Assembly (NCBI GenBank): GCA_033026295.1
Contig: CM065170.1
Span: 13,712,040 to 13,776,039 of the forward strand
Direction of reading: 5' to 3'
Length of the DNA: 64,000 bases
Source of the DNA: Channa striata
Lineage: Eukaryota > Chordata > Actinopteri > Anabantiformes > Channidae
In this document: positions 23,317-36,200 of the stretch, one piece after another
Numbering within the stretch: the first letter of the stretch is position 1
Layout of the letters: every line of letters starts with the position of its first letter
The notes under the pieces: generated by a model
What the model was told of the DNA's origin: nothing
The model's database searches: none
Seen by the model: the letters and a program-made list of their open reading frames with translations, nothing else
Made by a program: the position numbers and the translations under genes

Positions 23317-26300
23317 GTGAGTAGCGGCACACTTTTGCCCGCTTGGTCTGCTGCTCGGTCTCCCCGACTCCAGGTTCTCACTCTGCCCTTCTGGTCAGGC
23401 AGGAGATTTACGAGAGGGGATGTAATCTTAGACAGTTGCCAGCACTGAACTACTGTCTCATGTGGAAAAACTGTTGCCGTAGCAACAGTGTGTAACCACA
23501 TAAATGATAGCCACACTGGCTGAATAGAGCACTATAATTGCGCCGCAGGAACAAACAGAAGGTAAAAACAGAAAACAAGACACAGAAAATGGCCTGCAGT
23601 TGACAAGGTGATATTGGGAGACAGACAAACGCTGTCCTTTTAATTGAATTCCTGTATTTATGGTCAGAGGAAGATTATTTCCAGAGCCTTCTCGAATTTA
23701 GACGTTCCTTTAACATACCGTAAATGAATCAGGGTATTCGTTTGTCATCGTTCATGTCATTAGCGGAAAACAAGCAGGCATCTAAAACGGAATCAGAGTC
23801 AGCGATCTTGGTCTGCAAGATGTAATCTTTTTATTGCTGCAACATTATCATTTAGCTTATTTTTCATTTGGATCCATTATGATTCAAAGAGACAATATTA
23901 ATTCATTTGGAGGTATAGGAGTGGTCGCCCAGGCTGAGGACAGAGTAATGTTATGAATTATGCAATTCAATCTCACATGATGAATCTTACATGACTTTGT
24001 GTGATGTAAGAGGGAAAAAATGAGAAATATCTCATGAGGGCTAATCGGAGGTGACTCCTGACTGATGATGTTACTCAGGACGAATGGTTCAGAATGGCTG
24101 TTTTAGGATCTGGCCGCACAGGTTAGTTGTGACTGAGAGAATAGTTCAGCACCCTGGGAAATCTTGCTTATTTATTCTCTCACCAGTGAGCAGGGTATTA
24201 CCATCATGTCTGTGTTATGGCACCTTGCCCTTTTTTTTAGGATAGGAAGCACAGATGGAGAGAGAGAAATATGACAACACCCCCTGAAGCATACCAATAG
24301 ACACTTCATACAGCGTCTTGTTTGTTAATTTTGTACAAAATCACAGTGTAAAAATGAGGCGTCATGGTTTTTAGCCGAGCTGTTTCTTGCCTCGGAGCCG
24401 TTACGTTTGGGGGTCTCGTGATCACCACAAGGCTGACAGGCAGCAAGCGGAGACTCACTTATTAGAAAAAAATCGAAGTCCCCCTTAAAAACCACAACTT
24501 CTCACTTTCACAGTGGTTTTTGTTTCTCTGGACAGAAGCCAGAACAGATATTTTAGCTGTTATCTGACTTTTTGCTAAGCTAAATTGCCAGGCTGCTGAC
24601 GGTAACTTCATACATGAGTGGTATCAGTCCTTGGATCAGGCTTTTGACTTAGAAGTAATCAAGTTTACTTCCCAAACTATTCCTTCCAACGTGCTTCATG
24701 TCTTCTGTGGCTTACAGTGTATGAAGACAGAAGTTACCATTCTTGTTTCTTTCTTTTACCTGTTTAGATCTCAGCTCCACGTCTGCGGCCACTTCCTCCC
24801 ATATATGGCTGCTATGCGTCACCTTGGTGATGACTCTCCTAGAAGGTCAGAGGTGACCCTTCTCAATGTCATCTCAGAGGCAAATATTCAGACCCACCAT
24901 CTGTGAGCTATACCCTCGGCATCCAGTCACCAAAGATTCATGCATCCTGATAGCAACAGGGGTCCCCTGACAGACCACGGAGGGACTGAAATCCACGAAA
25001 GAGAGAAAAAATAGTGATTAAAAAAGTTACACAAAAAGTAATAAAGAAGATGCGCTACTTTTTTAAAGACCTCTTTTACAGAAAACACTCCTCGGTATGG
25101 ACTTGGGATGTCTTTACGAGCACAAAGACAGGTGGGCGACGAATAAGCCTGGACTTTGGCAAAAGAGTTCACAAGCTTCGAGGGAGGACAGTTTGTAAAG
25201 CACAAGAACAATTTTATGAAGCTCTGAAAAAATCTTTGGAAGGCGGTGGAATACAGACACTGCTGACTTTTCCCTGCTTACAAATACATGGAACCAGACC
25301 TTTCTCTGTGTAACTTTATCTTCATTTTCTTGCACCAGATGCCAATCACTGACACTTGTTTTTCACTCTAGCCCAGCCTCACATCACACCTTGGCATTTC
25401 TTTCTCTGCTTGGTGCTGTACTGTAGAAAAACAAGGACTCTGGCAACATTTAGTTCTGTCTGCTTATTCCCCTGTAGCTGCCTATGTATCTTTTAACACT
25501 GTGCTCACGAGTCCAAGTGGCCAGCCGCGGGTATGGTGGCATAACAATAAAAGCAGAGGAACCGGCGGAGGTGTAGACAGCCAGAATGGAGAGCACACAG
25601 ATGTTCGAGCTTGGGAGGAAAGGGAGCAGAGAGGTAGGGTTACGAAAGACGAGTGGAGGTAGCGAAGGAACGGGCAGAGAGTCGGGAAGGGCCCGATTAG
25701 TGAGGTCTGATTTGAATCTTTAATCGGCGGTCCGTCCGTGGAACAGAAGCCACTTTACTTTCTGCCATGAAACAAAGTGCCTTCAGATTACAAACCGAAC
25801 CGTGAGCCTGGGTGTTAAGCAACATCAAACACATCTCTGTTCATGTTTCCTCTGATGGGCTATTTTCTACATGTTTCTTTTGCCCCACAAGTGCTGATGG
25901 GAGGACGTGTGTGTTCAGCGGGAGTATGAGGTGGTGTTCCCCAGATCCTACTCCAGATGGGACAGTTGCCTCTGTGCGTGCGTGCGTGTGTGTGTGTCTG
26001 TACGTGTGCATGGCTGTGTGTGGCTGAATGCGTGTGTTTTTGTGTGTGTGCATGCACCTAAGTCTATGCCTACGCATAGTTCGGCGTGAGTGCAGTCGTC
26101 CAGGCACTGCTGGCAGACCCGGGGCACAAGTTTGGAAACAGTTTGGATAAAAGCAATGGCAACAGTGAAAGTGAGGCTCTGGATTTCCTTTTTTTTTTTC
26201 GAGAGAGAGACAGTCTAAGATCACACAGCAGGATAAAGACACTTCGGCGAATGAATACCCCACTGTCTCTTTCCATAATTCTCCTTCCCTGTGGGCGAGC

Positions 26301-27358
26301 TTTTTTTTAACAGGAGAAAAGAACAACTGCTGAATAAAACATTGCGTTGTACAGGGAGGAGAGTAGGAACTTTGGGACTGCAGGCTCTTCATTAGGGTGA
26401 AACGCCTCACCCTCATCCTCCACCATTTATATGGAACAATATGAGAATAAAAGATAATAATGACCATAATAATAGTCATGATATTTTATTACTCTAGCGA
26501 GAATGTTTCTCTGCTTTTACACAAACTGTGAAGATTGACTGTGGAAGATCTACCTGAGACCATAACCTTAACCAGCGGGGTTTTTAAAAAATGTATTGTA
26601 AAAAAGAAATTAAGAAAATGAAAAATTCCGTTCATTGTTGGTTATGACAAATGTTTTGAGGACTTGTGTCTTGTTTCTTATTTTTTCTGTTGAAGATGAC
26701 TTAACTTCCTTTCTCTTCTTGTTGTCTCCCTTTGCATTGCTGAAGTATCAAAGCTGATGGAAGCATAAGAAGTAATCAATCAATCAATCTGGTAACTGTA
26801 TAACTTGTAAATGTTAAAGAAGCTCTATTCAAAGGTTTATGATAAATGTTTATGTTGGAGTACAGGAAGCACAACATACAGTTTAAGGTCTCAACACATT
26901 AAATCCATTTTAATATTTCTCTGCACATTCATGACCTACTCCCACCAATTCAGGCTTATTGACACTCTCAAACAAGTCCATAATGCGTCATTTTATGATA
27001 TTCATTTTTAGTGCAAACACAGCTCTAAAGAATGCAAGGGGAACCTGGGCAGGAAGTATGAATGCAATCACCGTGCTGAGTACAGGGTCCAGGGCGGTGT
27101 GGTAGTTCAGCATATGTAGCCTCTAAAGTGGAAGCCTGGGTTAGTCTCAGTGGGTCGTGCACATGTGTGCGCATAAAGCTGTGTACAATAGGTGTGAAGA
27201 AACTGTTACACGTACAGATGATAAATGTGCTAAGCAAAACAGAGCAGAATGATGAGCATTTCAGGGCATCCTTACAATATCGTTATAGTCTCTATGATGT
27301 TATTACAGAGTCTGCTGTGCATTTCATTTCTTTTCTTTTTTGTTTGTTCTTCCATCAG
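23317..27358 (+). other. mdga2: Noncoding stretch: probable mdga2 terminal intron
   Basis: This runs from the phase-1 donor gtgagt at 23317 towards a candidate microexon at 27359. It contains a GT/GC-rich simple region (about 25975-26055), which gives a 212-codon minus-strand open frame with low-complexity HTHTHAR composition, and a short (AATC)n run at about 26773-26790. No exon with a hydrophobic GPI tail was recognised. Confidence 0.6.
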
Positions 27359-27376
27359 GCCCAGATCACAATGAAT
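27359..27376 (+). CDS. mdga2: Candidate 18-nt mdga2 microexon (uncertain)
   Basis: An exceptionally long pyrimidine tract (ttcatttcttttcttttttg, then tttgttcttccatcag) precedes 18 bases and a consensus donor gtaagt. Joined to the previous exon in phase 1 it reads S-P-D-H-N-E, leaves one base, and stays open. Phase and splice signals agree, and the composition suits a linker before a GPI tail. There is no remembered homologue to confirm the residues, and comparable short AG...GT configurations occur elsewhere by chance, for example at 42490-42507. Treat this as a hypothesis. Confidence 0.3.
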
Positions 27377-30300
27377 GTAAGTGGAGTTCTGGGGAGCGGG
27401 GTTGCTTTCTTACAGTCTTAATAGATGTAATATTTTACTAAAACATGTTTTTGTGTGCTTTTGATGATGAAAACTTTCAGACTTTCATAGCTTGCTTTGG
27501 ACACATCAAGAACATGAAGTTTGACTTTGACACAGTTTCCAAAAATATAAGCTCAGACAAAATATTCATTATCTAGTTGCTATATCCTCCTGTGGTATAG
27601 TATGTAACGAAAAGTGCCAAAGTGCCCCGTGTAGTTATTACCGTCACTAATTATAGATATGAGTTTCTAAAGATATTTTGGTAACTGTTCCTTTCACAGC
27701 CACCGTGAGCACCTGGTCGAATTCCTGATGAGAATAGAAAATCAGCACGTAGTATTTAGCTACACCTCTTAACAAATGAATGGTTTTAAATCACAGCTGG
27801 ATCTACAAACAGGAACACCTTCAGTATTACTTTGCCATTTCTGTCAAGGGTTTAAAAGAACCGTTTGGGGAAATGAGCTTCACCTTTTTGCCCCGTGTTT
27901 AATGAGAATATTGAAACGAGTCTGTTAAATCTGAAGCTACAGCATGTTAGACTCTTAGCACAAAGACTAAAAAAAACAAGGGATTAAAAACATCAAAATG
28001 TGTTTTTGCAGGATGTCAGGCAACATTGGGAAATGGATTTGGGGAAGTGACTCTTTCTGGCCAAGAATTGACCTGGCACAATACTGCCGGTAAAACCACA
28101 AATTATTGCTGCATTTGGTTTGTGTACAGATTAAACGTCTGCACAATGTTTAGTGAATTTTACAGTTGCTGGTTGGCTGATTTTGTCATCTTTGGACAGA
28201 GCCAAACTGGCTGCTTTCATCTGTTACAAGTTTTTTGTAGAAAGCTAAATGAATCAGCTGCTGCCTGTAGCTTCATATTTACTGTACAGACCCAAGAGTG
28301 ATATCAATCTTCTTATTTAACCCTCATCACGAAAAGCAAATTCCCCAAATTGTTCAGCTTTACAATAACAGCAGAAGTTTAAACATATTCCGGTAGCTTT
28401 TGTATTCCCTTGTCAAATTTTTGTCTACAGTATGTTCTCTAATATATTAGCCTTTCAAAACGATGGCTCATCTCATGTTTATCCTCTTTTTGTGGTGTAT
28501 ATTATTAAATACTGGGTACATTCATACATATTTACATTTCCATATGTGTGAAGCAAATATTGACAAATTGTCCCAGAACCGCCAATAAAATTGGACAAGA
28601 GAAGGAATTTTTTTGTTTCCATGGTATTTCAGCTCTCACTGATCCTTAATTTCCATTTCTGTGCTATTCACACACCTTATGTCAGCCTCTGCCTGTTGTA
28701 TATACAAGGGATGTGCACCTGGTGAGTAGCTTACACACTCGGCTCCGCTCTATTTATTGATAAAAGTCCTCTAAGCTACTTCAAAGTACAATTGGAGGGG
28801 ATTAAGAGTTTTGAATATGTAAACAGTGCTACGTGACAGCTTGCTTTCTTACTGTGTTTACTGACTTTATTTTATGATGAGTGCCTTCTGTAGTTGTGGA
28901 AAGCGTGAAGTGCCCGTGAACTAACCAGGCGAATTTAAAATGAGCTATTTGCTGATTTCTGATTAGATGGGTGCTGGAGCTGAAGGCATCCATGTGTCCA
29001 AAGTGTTATGGACTCGTGCCTGGTCGCAGGGCATGATGCTTTTTCCCACGAGCACATCACATGTTTGTGTCAGCAGCCACTTTATTTTGATGCTTGTGTT
29101 AGAGTCTACATGATTTTTAATAGGTTACAAAAACAAAAATGAAAATTATCTTTTCTTTTTAGTGGACCCTCTCTAAAGTAAAAAACTGACAACATAAAAT
29201 ATAAAGGTCTCAAAGAAGGTAGTGCAATGTCCAGTAATAATTAAACCATTTTTCAAAGAGCAGACTATGAGTACAGGCAGAGTACTGAAGATATGTTTTC
29301 ATAATTTGACTGGTTCGTTCGTGTGTCACAGTCACTGGCCTAATCAGCTGACTGGAAACATCCACTCATGTTCCTACAACTGTAGAAATACCTACTCATA
29401 TAAAGCTCAGTTCCATTGTTTTTGATAATGGTATTAGGTAATATCAATACCACATGAAAGCAGTGATATATTTCAATGCGATGCAATGAGATTAAAGAAC
29501 TTTAAAGTAAAATGAAAAAGAAATACAGCATTGAATTCCTTACTAACTAAATGTTTACTTACCAAAGCTTTTATTCTCGAGCACTGTGCATCATAAATGA
29601 GGTGTTTGGGTCACTTGTATTTCATTCTCTTACATCGTTCCGGCCTGAGAAATTGTCTTTTTTTCTTCGTAACACGAGTAAAAACAAACATCACAACTCA
29701 ATTTTTATTGCATTGGAAAGGCAATAACCGTTTTGTAAGTGGGAGGAGAGAAGCCGTAAAAGCTACACAGACATAAACCGTGTTTTCCTTTTTAAATGCA
29801 GTTTCACTGTCATTTCTGAAACATAAGTCTACTTTTGCGTAAGCTGCATATTATTCTTAGTTGAACTGAAAAGAAAATCCTGGACTACCAAGGAAGCAAA
29901 GAAGAACTAATTCTCCATCCTGTTATTCGTTGTAGGAACTGATGACATGAGTGCATGAATGTACCCAGTGCTTACATTAACATCATTAAAATGGAGGTAC
30001 TGTAGCATTAAAGCATGTGGTGTTTGTGCGGATTGAAAATAATTGCTGCAACATACAACACTGTACGTCAAAACCCATGTTCTTTGATAAATGTAAAACA
30101 CTACCCACGGGCTTGGAGCCATGACCAGATTTAATCTGAGAAAATAGAAAAGATCTTGCTAAGAAAATGACGTGCTGTTCAATTACACTGTCAAACGCAG
30201 GCAGTCTCCAACTGTAACAATGCTGCTTTAACCGTGTTCAGCAGTAATTTTCACATTCTCACCTACTTAGTTACAGCTATAATTACCTGGTAATTTGTTA

Positions 30301-32929
30301 TCCTTACCTTATATGTGACTGCTTAATACATATGTTCCATCTGAGGCTTTCTAAGAAGAACAGTCCCAACACTTCTTTCTGCATGGAAATGTTCTCATTT
30401 TCTGTTCAACCTAAGAAGGGCTTTGTCACATTGTGCCATTCATTGCACTATTTCAGCTCCCTGAAAAACCATTCCATTCCACTAGCGTGATATAATTGCA
30501 GCTGGTAGCCCTAATTATCACTTTATACACCCTGCTTTCTTGGTATTGATTCAGCAAAAGGGAATTGGTGCCAAGAGGGTGGAAAAGCATTGTGTTTAGA
30601 CACGGCCAATACAACAGAATTGGCAGTGGCAGTGAATTTGGCAGACTGAAAGGGGTTCATATGAAGCACCCAAACAGGAACAAAATGTCTGTCATATTAA
30701 ACCTAAAACATTACCACTGTGTTAAGTTCGTTTTTTTGTCTTTGGAGGGAAATTGCCGTCTTAATGCAGAGAGCTTCTTTCAGTTGCACACATTGGCTAA
30801 GCAGTAGGGAGTGACTTCTCAACACGAGGCTGACTGCAGTCACACTAAATAACTGGCAAAGGTAGACACATTTCAGATATCTCATTTTACTCTGTCAGGG
30901 AAGAAGCAGTGTGTTGCTATTTGATGGCGTGGCTCCTCAGTGTGACAACTTTACCGGTGGGAAAACTGCCACCTCTTGCTACCTGCTCTGTCTGGTGTTG
31001 GAGTGAATGTCTCTTCTCCTTGATGGCATCTTCTCCTCTCCATCGTTTCTTTTTTCCCGCACCTGCTAAGATCAAGAATCACAGGCCACACACAGGACAT
31101 ATATGACCCCCCCCCACACACACACACAAACTCGCTGAGACGCCAGTTATTTACCATGAGCGCAGCTGATTGTGAGCAGGATGATGAAACTGAGATTTGT
31201 GCAAACACTGAGAACCCCCCCCTCCTCCACCCTCAAACTAAAACCCCTACAAATGCTTAGATTTGATGCTGTAATATCGAGGTTGAGAAAGCTGTGTTTC
31301 AGTGATGTTATTTATCTTGTTCTGTGCCGACACCCTGTAATGATGACCTGTCACTCTTCTCTGTTTTGTGCTCTATATTTAAATATGATCGGGCTTCTTT
31401 TTCACTGTATTTCTTTGGATTTATCACCCATTTTTGTGCCATACCTGCAACTAATGAAAAAAATAAAGAAAAAGGAATATTTTATGCACGGTGTCAAATA
31501 CATTTTCCGTTGTTTGAGATATAATAAAGTACAATAGAACGCAGCACAATGCCCCCCATTCTAAGCTTACTGCTGAAACACAAATCCTCTTGTTTCTGTG
31601 GCTCGCCTGTACTTGACACCTCTGTCCCCGTAGTTTTTCAAAAGGAAAGCCAAGTTATTCCCACAGTGACCACCTGCCCCCCACTCAAAGGGCTGCAAAC
31701 AAAAGCTTTTGTGTTCTGCAAATTGTTCTTTTGACAGCACTCCCTAGTTTGTGGCTCAAGGAGCTAGCGTGCTTGCTTTCCTCTCAGAGTCGAGAGCATG
31801 TGAGTGAGAAAATGAGGAGCGAGAAAAGGACATCTGAGGGAAAGACAGAAGAATAACAATCGGGTGTGGAGGGACTTGAAAGTCATCCAAAGGTTAGCCA
31901 GCAGGGGCCTGCCGACTGCAAAAAGCTCACAGAGAAACCACCAGAGCAGAAGTTACTGTACACAGTCAGAAATGACTTTTACTTTTATGTTTTCCGGAGC
32001 TGTGGCAGGCTTCAATGTGCTAAAAATACATACAAGGAAATAATATGTAAGAGACACTGTGTGCTGCCGAAAAAATAATAATTCTTTGTGGAGTTTGTTA
32101 CTGTTATGCATCCATGTTTTTACATGACATGACATGACTTGTTCTCATGCACAACGAGTTCACGGTTTTAGGCTGTTGTGATCAGGAGGGGCTGGACCAA
32201 CGTCAATGTACATTAATGAGGCAAAAAACAGCAAGTTAGTTTCTAACTCTAAATATTAAATAAATCATAGTTTCTTTTAATTGACTAGGTCGACATTTGG
32301 AATATTCACTTCTATGTTCTTCTACCACAACCAGAAAAGCTGCTTCCTGTCTCGATAAGACGCAAGACAGAAATCTGTCGATACTGAACATGTCAATGAA
32401 ATCTTAACCTAAAAATCTATTTCTTTTTTATGGAATTACTTTGCATTCATTAAAGGAAAACATCAAGTTACCAAATCTGTGTCTTGTAAGAACAGGACCA
32501 GGATCTCAGGAATCTGAGGTCAGACATCCTGGTTCAACATTAAAATAGTCAATATAATTTTTATTTGTGTATAAATGAAAAAACATAAATATTTGAGCTT
32601 TGTAATTATTTCGGGGACTTAAGAAAAAAGACACTTTATGTGAACATAAGCGTCTTACTTTATGACTATTACCTTAACATTTACTCATTTGATGGATTGT
32701 TTTATCCAAAGGAAAGTGAGGTGCAAAGAGTGAGAAAAAAATGAGGGAGTCAGGGAGAAGACTTCGAAAGTAAGACGCCAGACGGGGGAGGCAAGTTTTC
32801 TTTTGTGCCTAGTAGGTTGCACAGTAGCTCTGTTTGCAACAGGTTTTTGAATATTTGATATGATCCTGCAGAGTGTGCAGACTTATGCGGCTCGTTAGCT
32901 CTTTCCACTAACGTGGGACCCTGAGCTAA
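27377..32929 (+). other. Noncoding stretch, no confident gene
   Basis: AT-rich sequence. A 78-base exon-like segment (28012-28089) has matching phase but no recognisable homology. A run of nine C followed by (CA)7 is at 31107-31128. Two AATAAA signals on the + strand (31462-31467 and 31523-31528) follow a pyrimidine-rich acceptor at about 30898 and might mark a 3' UTR, but AATAAA is expected by chance at this density. No transposon was recognised. Confidence 0.5.
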
Positions 32930-33215
32930 AGAACTTTGCTTTGGATCCATTGCAGTGTGGTACATGGAAACCCCCAGAAACGGTTGATTGGCAGAGTGCA
33001 GTGGGTGAGAGGGACTGAGACCTGCATGAGGGTGTTCAGGTAGGAAGTGAGTGAGTGTCAGAGCTTTGAACGCGATGTGGGCAGCTACAGGAAGCTACAG
33101 AGATCTGAACAGAGTTGTGACGTGTCCTTTTTGACAAAAATGAGACCGGATCATCTGGAGAGGTTTGACTGTGCTGGTGGTAGCAGCGTCAGCCGGACGA
33201 GGTGTGAGGAATGAT
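32930..33215 (+). repeat. Unclassified teleost interspersed repeat relic
   Basis: The segment contains gagtgtcagagctttgaac, then gcgatgtgggcagctacagg, then tgacgtgtcctttttgac and gtcagccggacgag. The order of phrases resembles a common fish repeat (gagctttgaattggatg... gcagcgacaggaagcc... gacgtggg... gaccagacgagc). The copy is diverged and its boundaries are approximate. Class (LINE 3' region or other) is not determined. Confidence 0.5.
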
Positions 33216-36200
33216 TGCACAGGTAGTTGGGTTGTTTATTCAGAGATGCCGGCTCTGAGAGGCGGAGGAGATGATTAACGATCCACTATTATTAACTTTA
33301 CATTAAGTTAATAATATGAGAGGCACAGGAGGAGAATTCAAATACGCATAATTATGAAGTCCCCAAAGTAACTATTACTGAATACACGTATTTTTCACTT
33401 TAAAAACTTTTTTTTTTAACTGCCATTCTGTTCATTCTATACAGAGTATTGCAGTAAAGTTATGAGCCATATACACCGTTTTGAAGCAAAGCTGTAAGTG
33501 ATTTTATCTGCTCCCCACCACATACTGTAGTCAGTTTTCCTCCAGGCCATGCTGTGTCCAGATTCCTTTTGGTGGTGGTTTTCTGTTTTGTTCAGTTTTT
33601 TCCAGAGTGCAGGAATCTGCCAGTTGTGTTGTTTTCGCCCCTGTACCCTGAGGAAAAGTGAGAAAATGTTTTGTTGTTTTATGAGTTGCAGATTTTGTCA
33701 TGAGTCTCTCATTAGCCTTGGGGCTTTCCTAAGGCTGTCCACAGAATTAGAGAACGCTAAGACTGTGTGTTTGTGTAGGATGTGTAGACGCACTTATGTG
33801 AGTGTGTGTGTACAGCCTCCCCACAATTGATTTGTCACTAACACTGTTTTGTGGCATACGTGTGGTTCCCCCAGTGCTGCTGTGGGAATTTGTACGTCCC
33901 TGATGGACAATAGGAAGCACGTGATGTGATGTTTTGCTGTTCACCTTTGGTTCCAGCTTTGCTTTGCCCCACGTGTTAATCTAAGCGACGTTGTAATGCT
34001 CCATCAGTGCTCTTCACCGATATCCAAGTGGTGATCTTTTGTTTCGCTGCTGATTTGTGGAAAGAAATAACATCAACACTACATTATGGAGTTCGTTCCA
34101 TTATACAGACAATTACTTTGAAGGGAACGGCTGGTGGTAAGTGGAGCACATTTATTTAAAAGGGTGTTGAGTACACAACGTTGTTCAAATGTTGTTCTTG
34201 CAAACAAGGTGCTAAAAGTAATTTTTACAGTGCTTTAAAGCCACTCTAAAGTTTGCTTGTGACCTTTATGATCTTGTTTTATCCTGCGTGCCCTCTGTGA
34301 AGCGTGACAAACCTCCTTTTTGTCTGGATAATAAGTTACTCCCATAAAAAATTCAGATTGTTTCTGTGGCTGATAACCCCTGGTAGCATTTGGCCTTTAA
34401 AATCCCAAGCACTTTCAATTACCCTGCTGCATGTCCCATTCGTCCACTCCCTTATCGTCTCCCTCCTCTGTTTCAGCCAGCCAGAGGTTGCCCTGTAGAT
34501 CTGCATTAGAATGCGCACCTGGTATCTCGACCACTGAACAATGCCATTTTACATTACATTCTATTCCCTTTTCTCCTTGCCATGCACCGCAACAGCACTT
34601 TGTTTACAGGGCCACCACTGTTTTGTGGATGGATGGGAAAATGTCATGGAATGCTAATGGTCTGCTAATGTTCCTCTGACAGGGCTCCCCGTGTCAGTCA
34701 AACAATATCTATTCAGCCAGCGTTGTCAAAGTCATGAGACAAAGACAAAGCCGGCAAACAATGGAAAAGAGCATGACATGACCGCGTCTGTTGCCGGTAC
34801 ACTATCATTAAAACCCCTGCTCATTCACTCCCCGTATGTAAACTGCTGGGATTATTAAAGTTGGCTGCTTGTGACAATAAAGTACATTACCGTTGTTTTT
34901 TTTCAATAACACAACTAAAAGGCCACACGAGTGGGATTTTATTTCCTTTCCTGTTGCCTCGGTGCGTCTATTTCCAATTTAATCAGCTCACGTTATTGTT
35001 TTTAAATGAGACTCAAACATTTTCACACAGGCATCATAATCTGAAAACAATAAATCCAATCAACAATGCGAGAAGAAGCGGAGCTGACAAACCGTGAGGC
35101 ATCACTGAGTTGTTTTCGTCATCACCTGCATCTTGAATACAAAAATATCACCATCTATAGCAACTTAGCAATTAGCAATTCTTCCATTATGAGCACTGAT
35201 TTGCCTCATCTCATGGCTCCAAGATATCTCCATGTCATTTCATGGATGTTGCATAAATGAATCCCTCTCATGTTGCTGCCATCTGAGCCGCATCGATGCA
35301 AAACTTCAGGCTGAATAATTTATCTCTCTGCCCTTCGGAAGCCAACGCTCGCACCGGGTGCCACCACGCGTAGCTGGGAATTCTCATCACAGACCTGAGC
35401 CCCCTGGCATCGGCTTCGACATCTGTGGCGTGTGATAAGAGCGCACACCGTGGGAGGAAGACATCAGATCGTGTTTGAATTGTGGACACTGGATGGAAGG
35501 ATAATGGAGACCCAAACTGTGGTCACCTTTTCAACATGTGCTGTGCTTGGTCTCTGAGGGATTTTACTGCTAATCCCCAGCACTTGTAGAAATCGGCACA
35601 GCTTCCTTGTTCCATTGGTCTAGGGGATTAGAGAATGTGTTTTTCATTTTAAATTAATTATCATTACAGTGACAGTAACACGACTTCTGTATTTATTATC
35701 GTAAAGCTGCCCCACATATGACGTGAAATACCTCCTGGGGTGCCGTTTGCATGCAGTTCCCTCATGGGGACAGCGTGACCCGCTTCTGCAGAACAGAAAG
35801 TTGCTCAGAGTTGGTGAGCACCTTTCTTCCGATAAGACAAGAAAAATCAGTTGACTTGCTCTTCATTTTTATGGACGTCCGTTTAAATAAGATGTCTAAT
35901 TCTACCTCCCTTCAGCATTTGTTAGCGGAGCTTTGTCTTTGTCATTTCCTGCGCTCTCAATGTATAGTTTCCCTGCTTCATGATTTAGCAATAACTTTAT
36001 AAGGTGTACGAATACAATGCCACTCTTCATTTTCCCACATCACGTCTAACACAATATTTTTTCTGGATCATTTCTCAAAGAGCTAATTGACAAAGTGATT
36101 TCATAAGCTTTGTTTACTGGTACGGTATGAGTATAATACTTATGAGCTGGCTTAGATAATGACTACTGCTCCTGTGCGTATCAAGTAGGGGATTCATTTA

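Noticed and set aside
25841..26479. 212-codon minus-strand open frame, the longest in the window
   Set aside because: Much of it is made by a CA/GT-rich simple region (HTHTHAR-type residues). There is no domain, no splice context and no similarity that I recognise.
30899..31106. Possible mdga2 terminal exon with downstream AATAAA signals
   Set aside because: In the required phase the frame stops after eight codons. The hydrophobic frames need a different entry phase or a weak acceptor. AATAAA is common by chance in AT-rich DNA.
31172..31537. 121-codon + strand open frame
   Set aside because: No domain, low-complexity start, ends in a region with AATAAA motifs. No evidence of translation.
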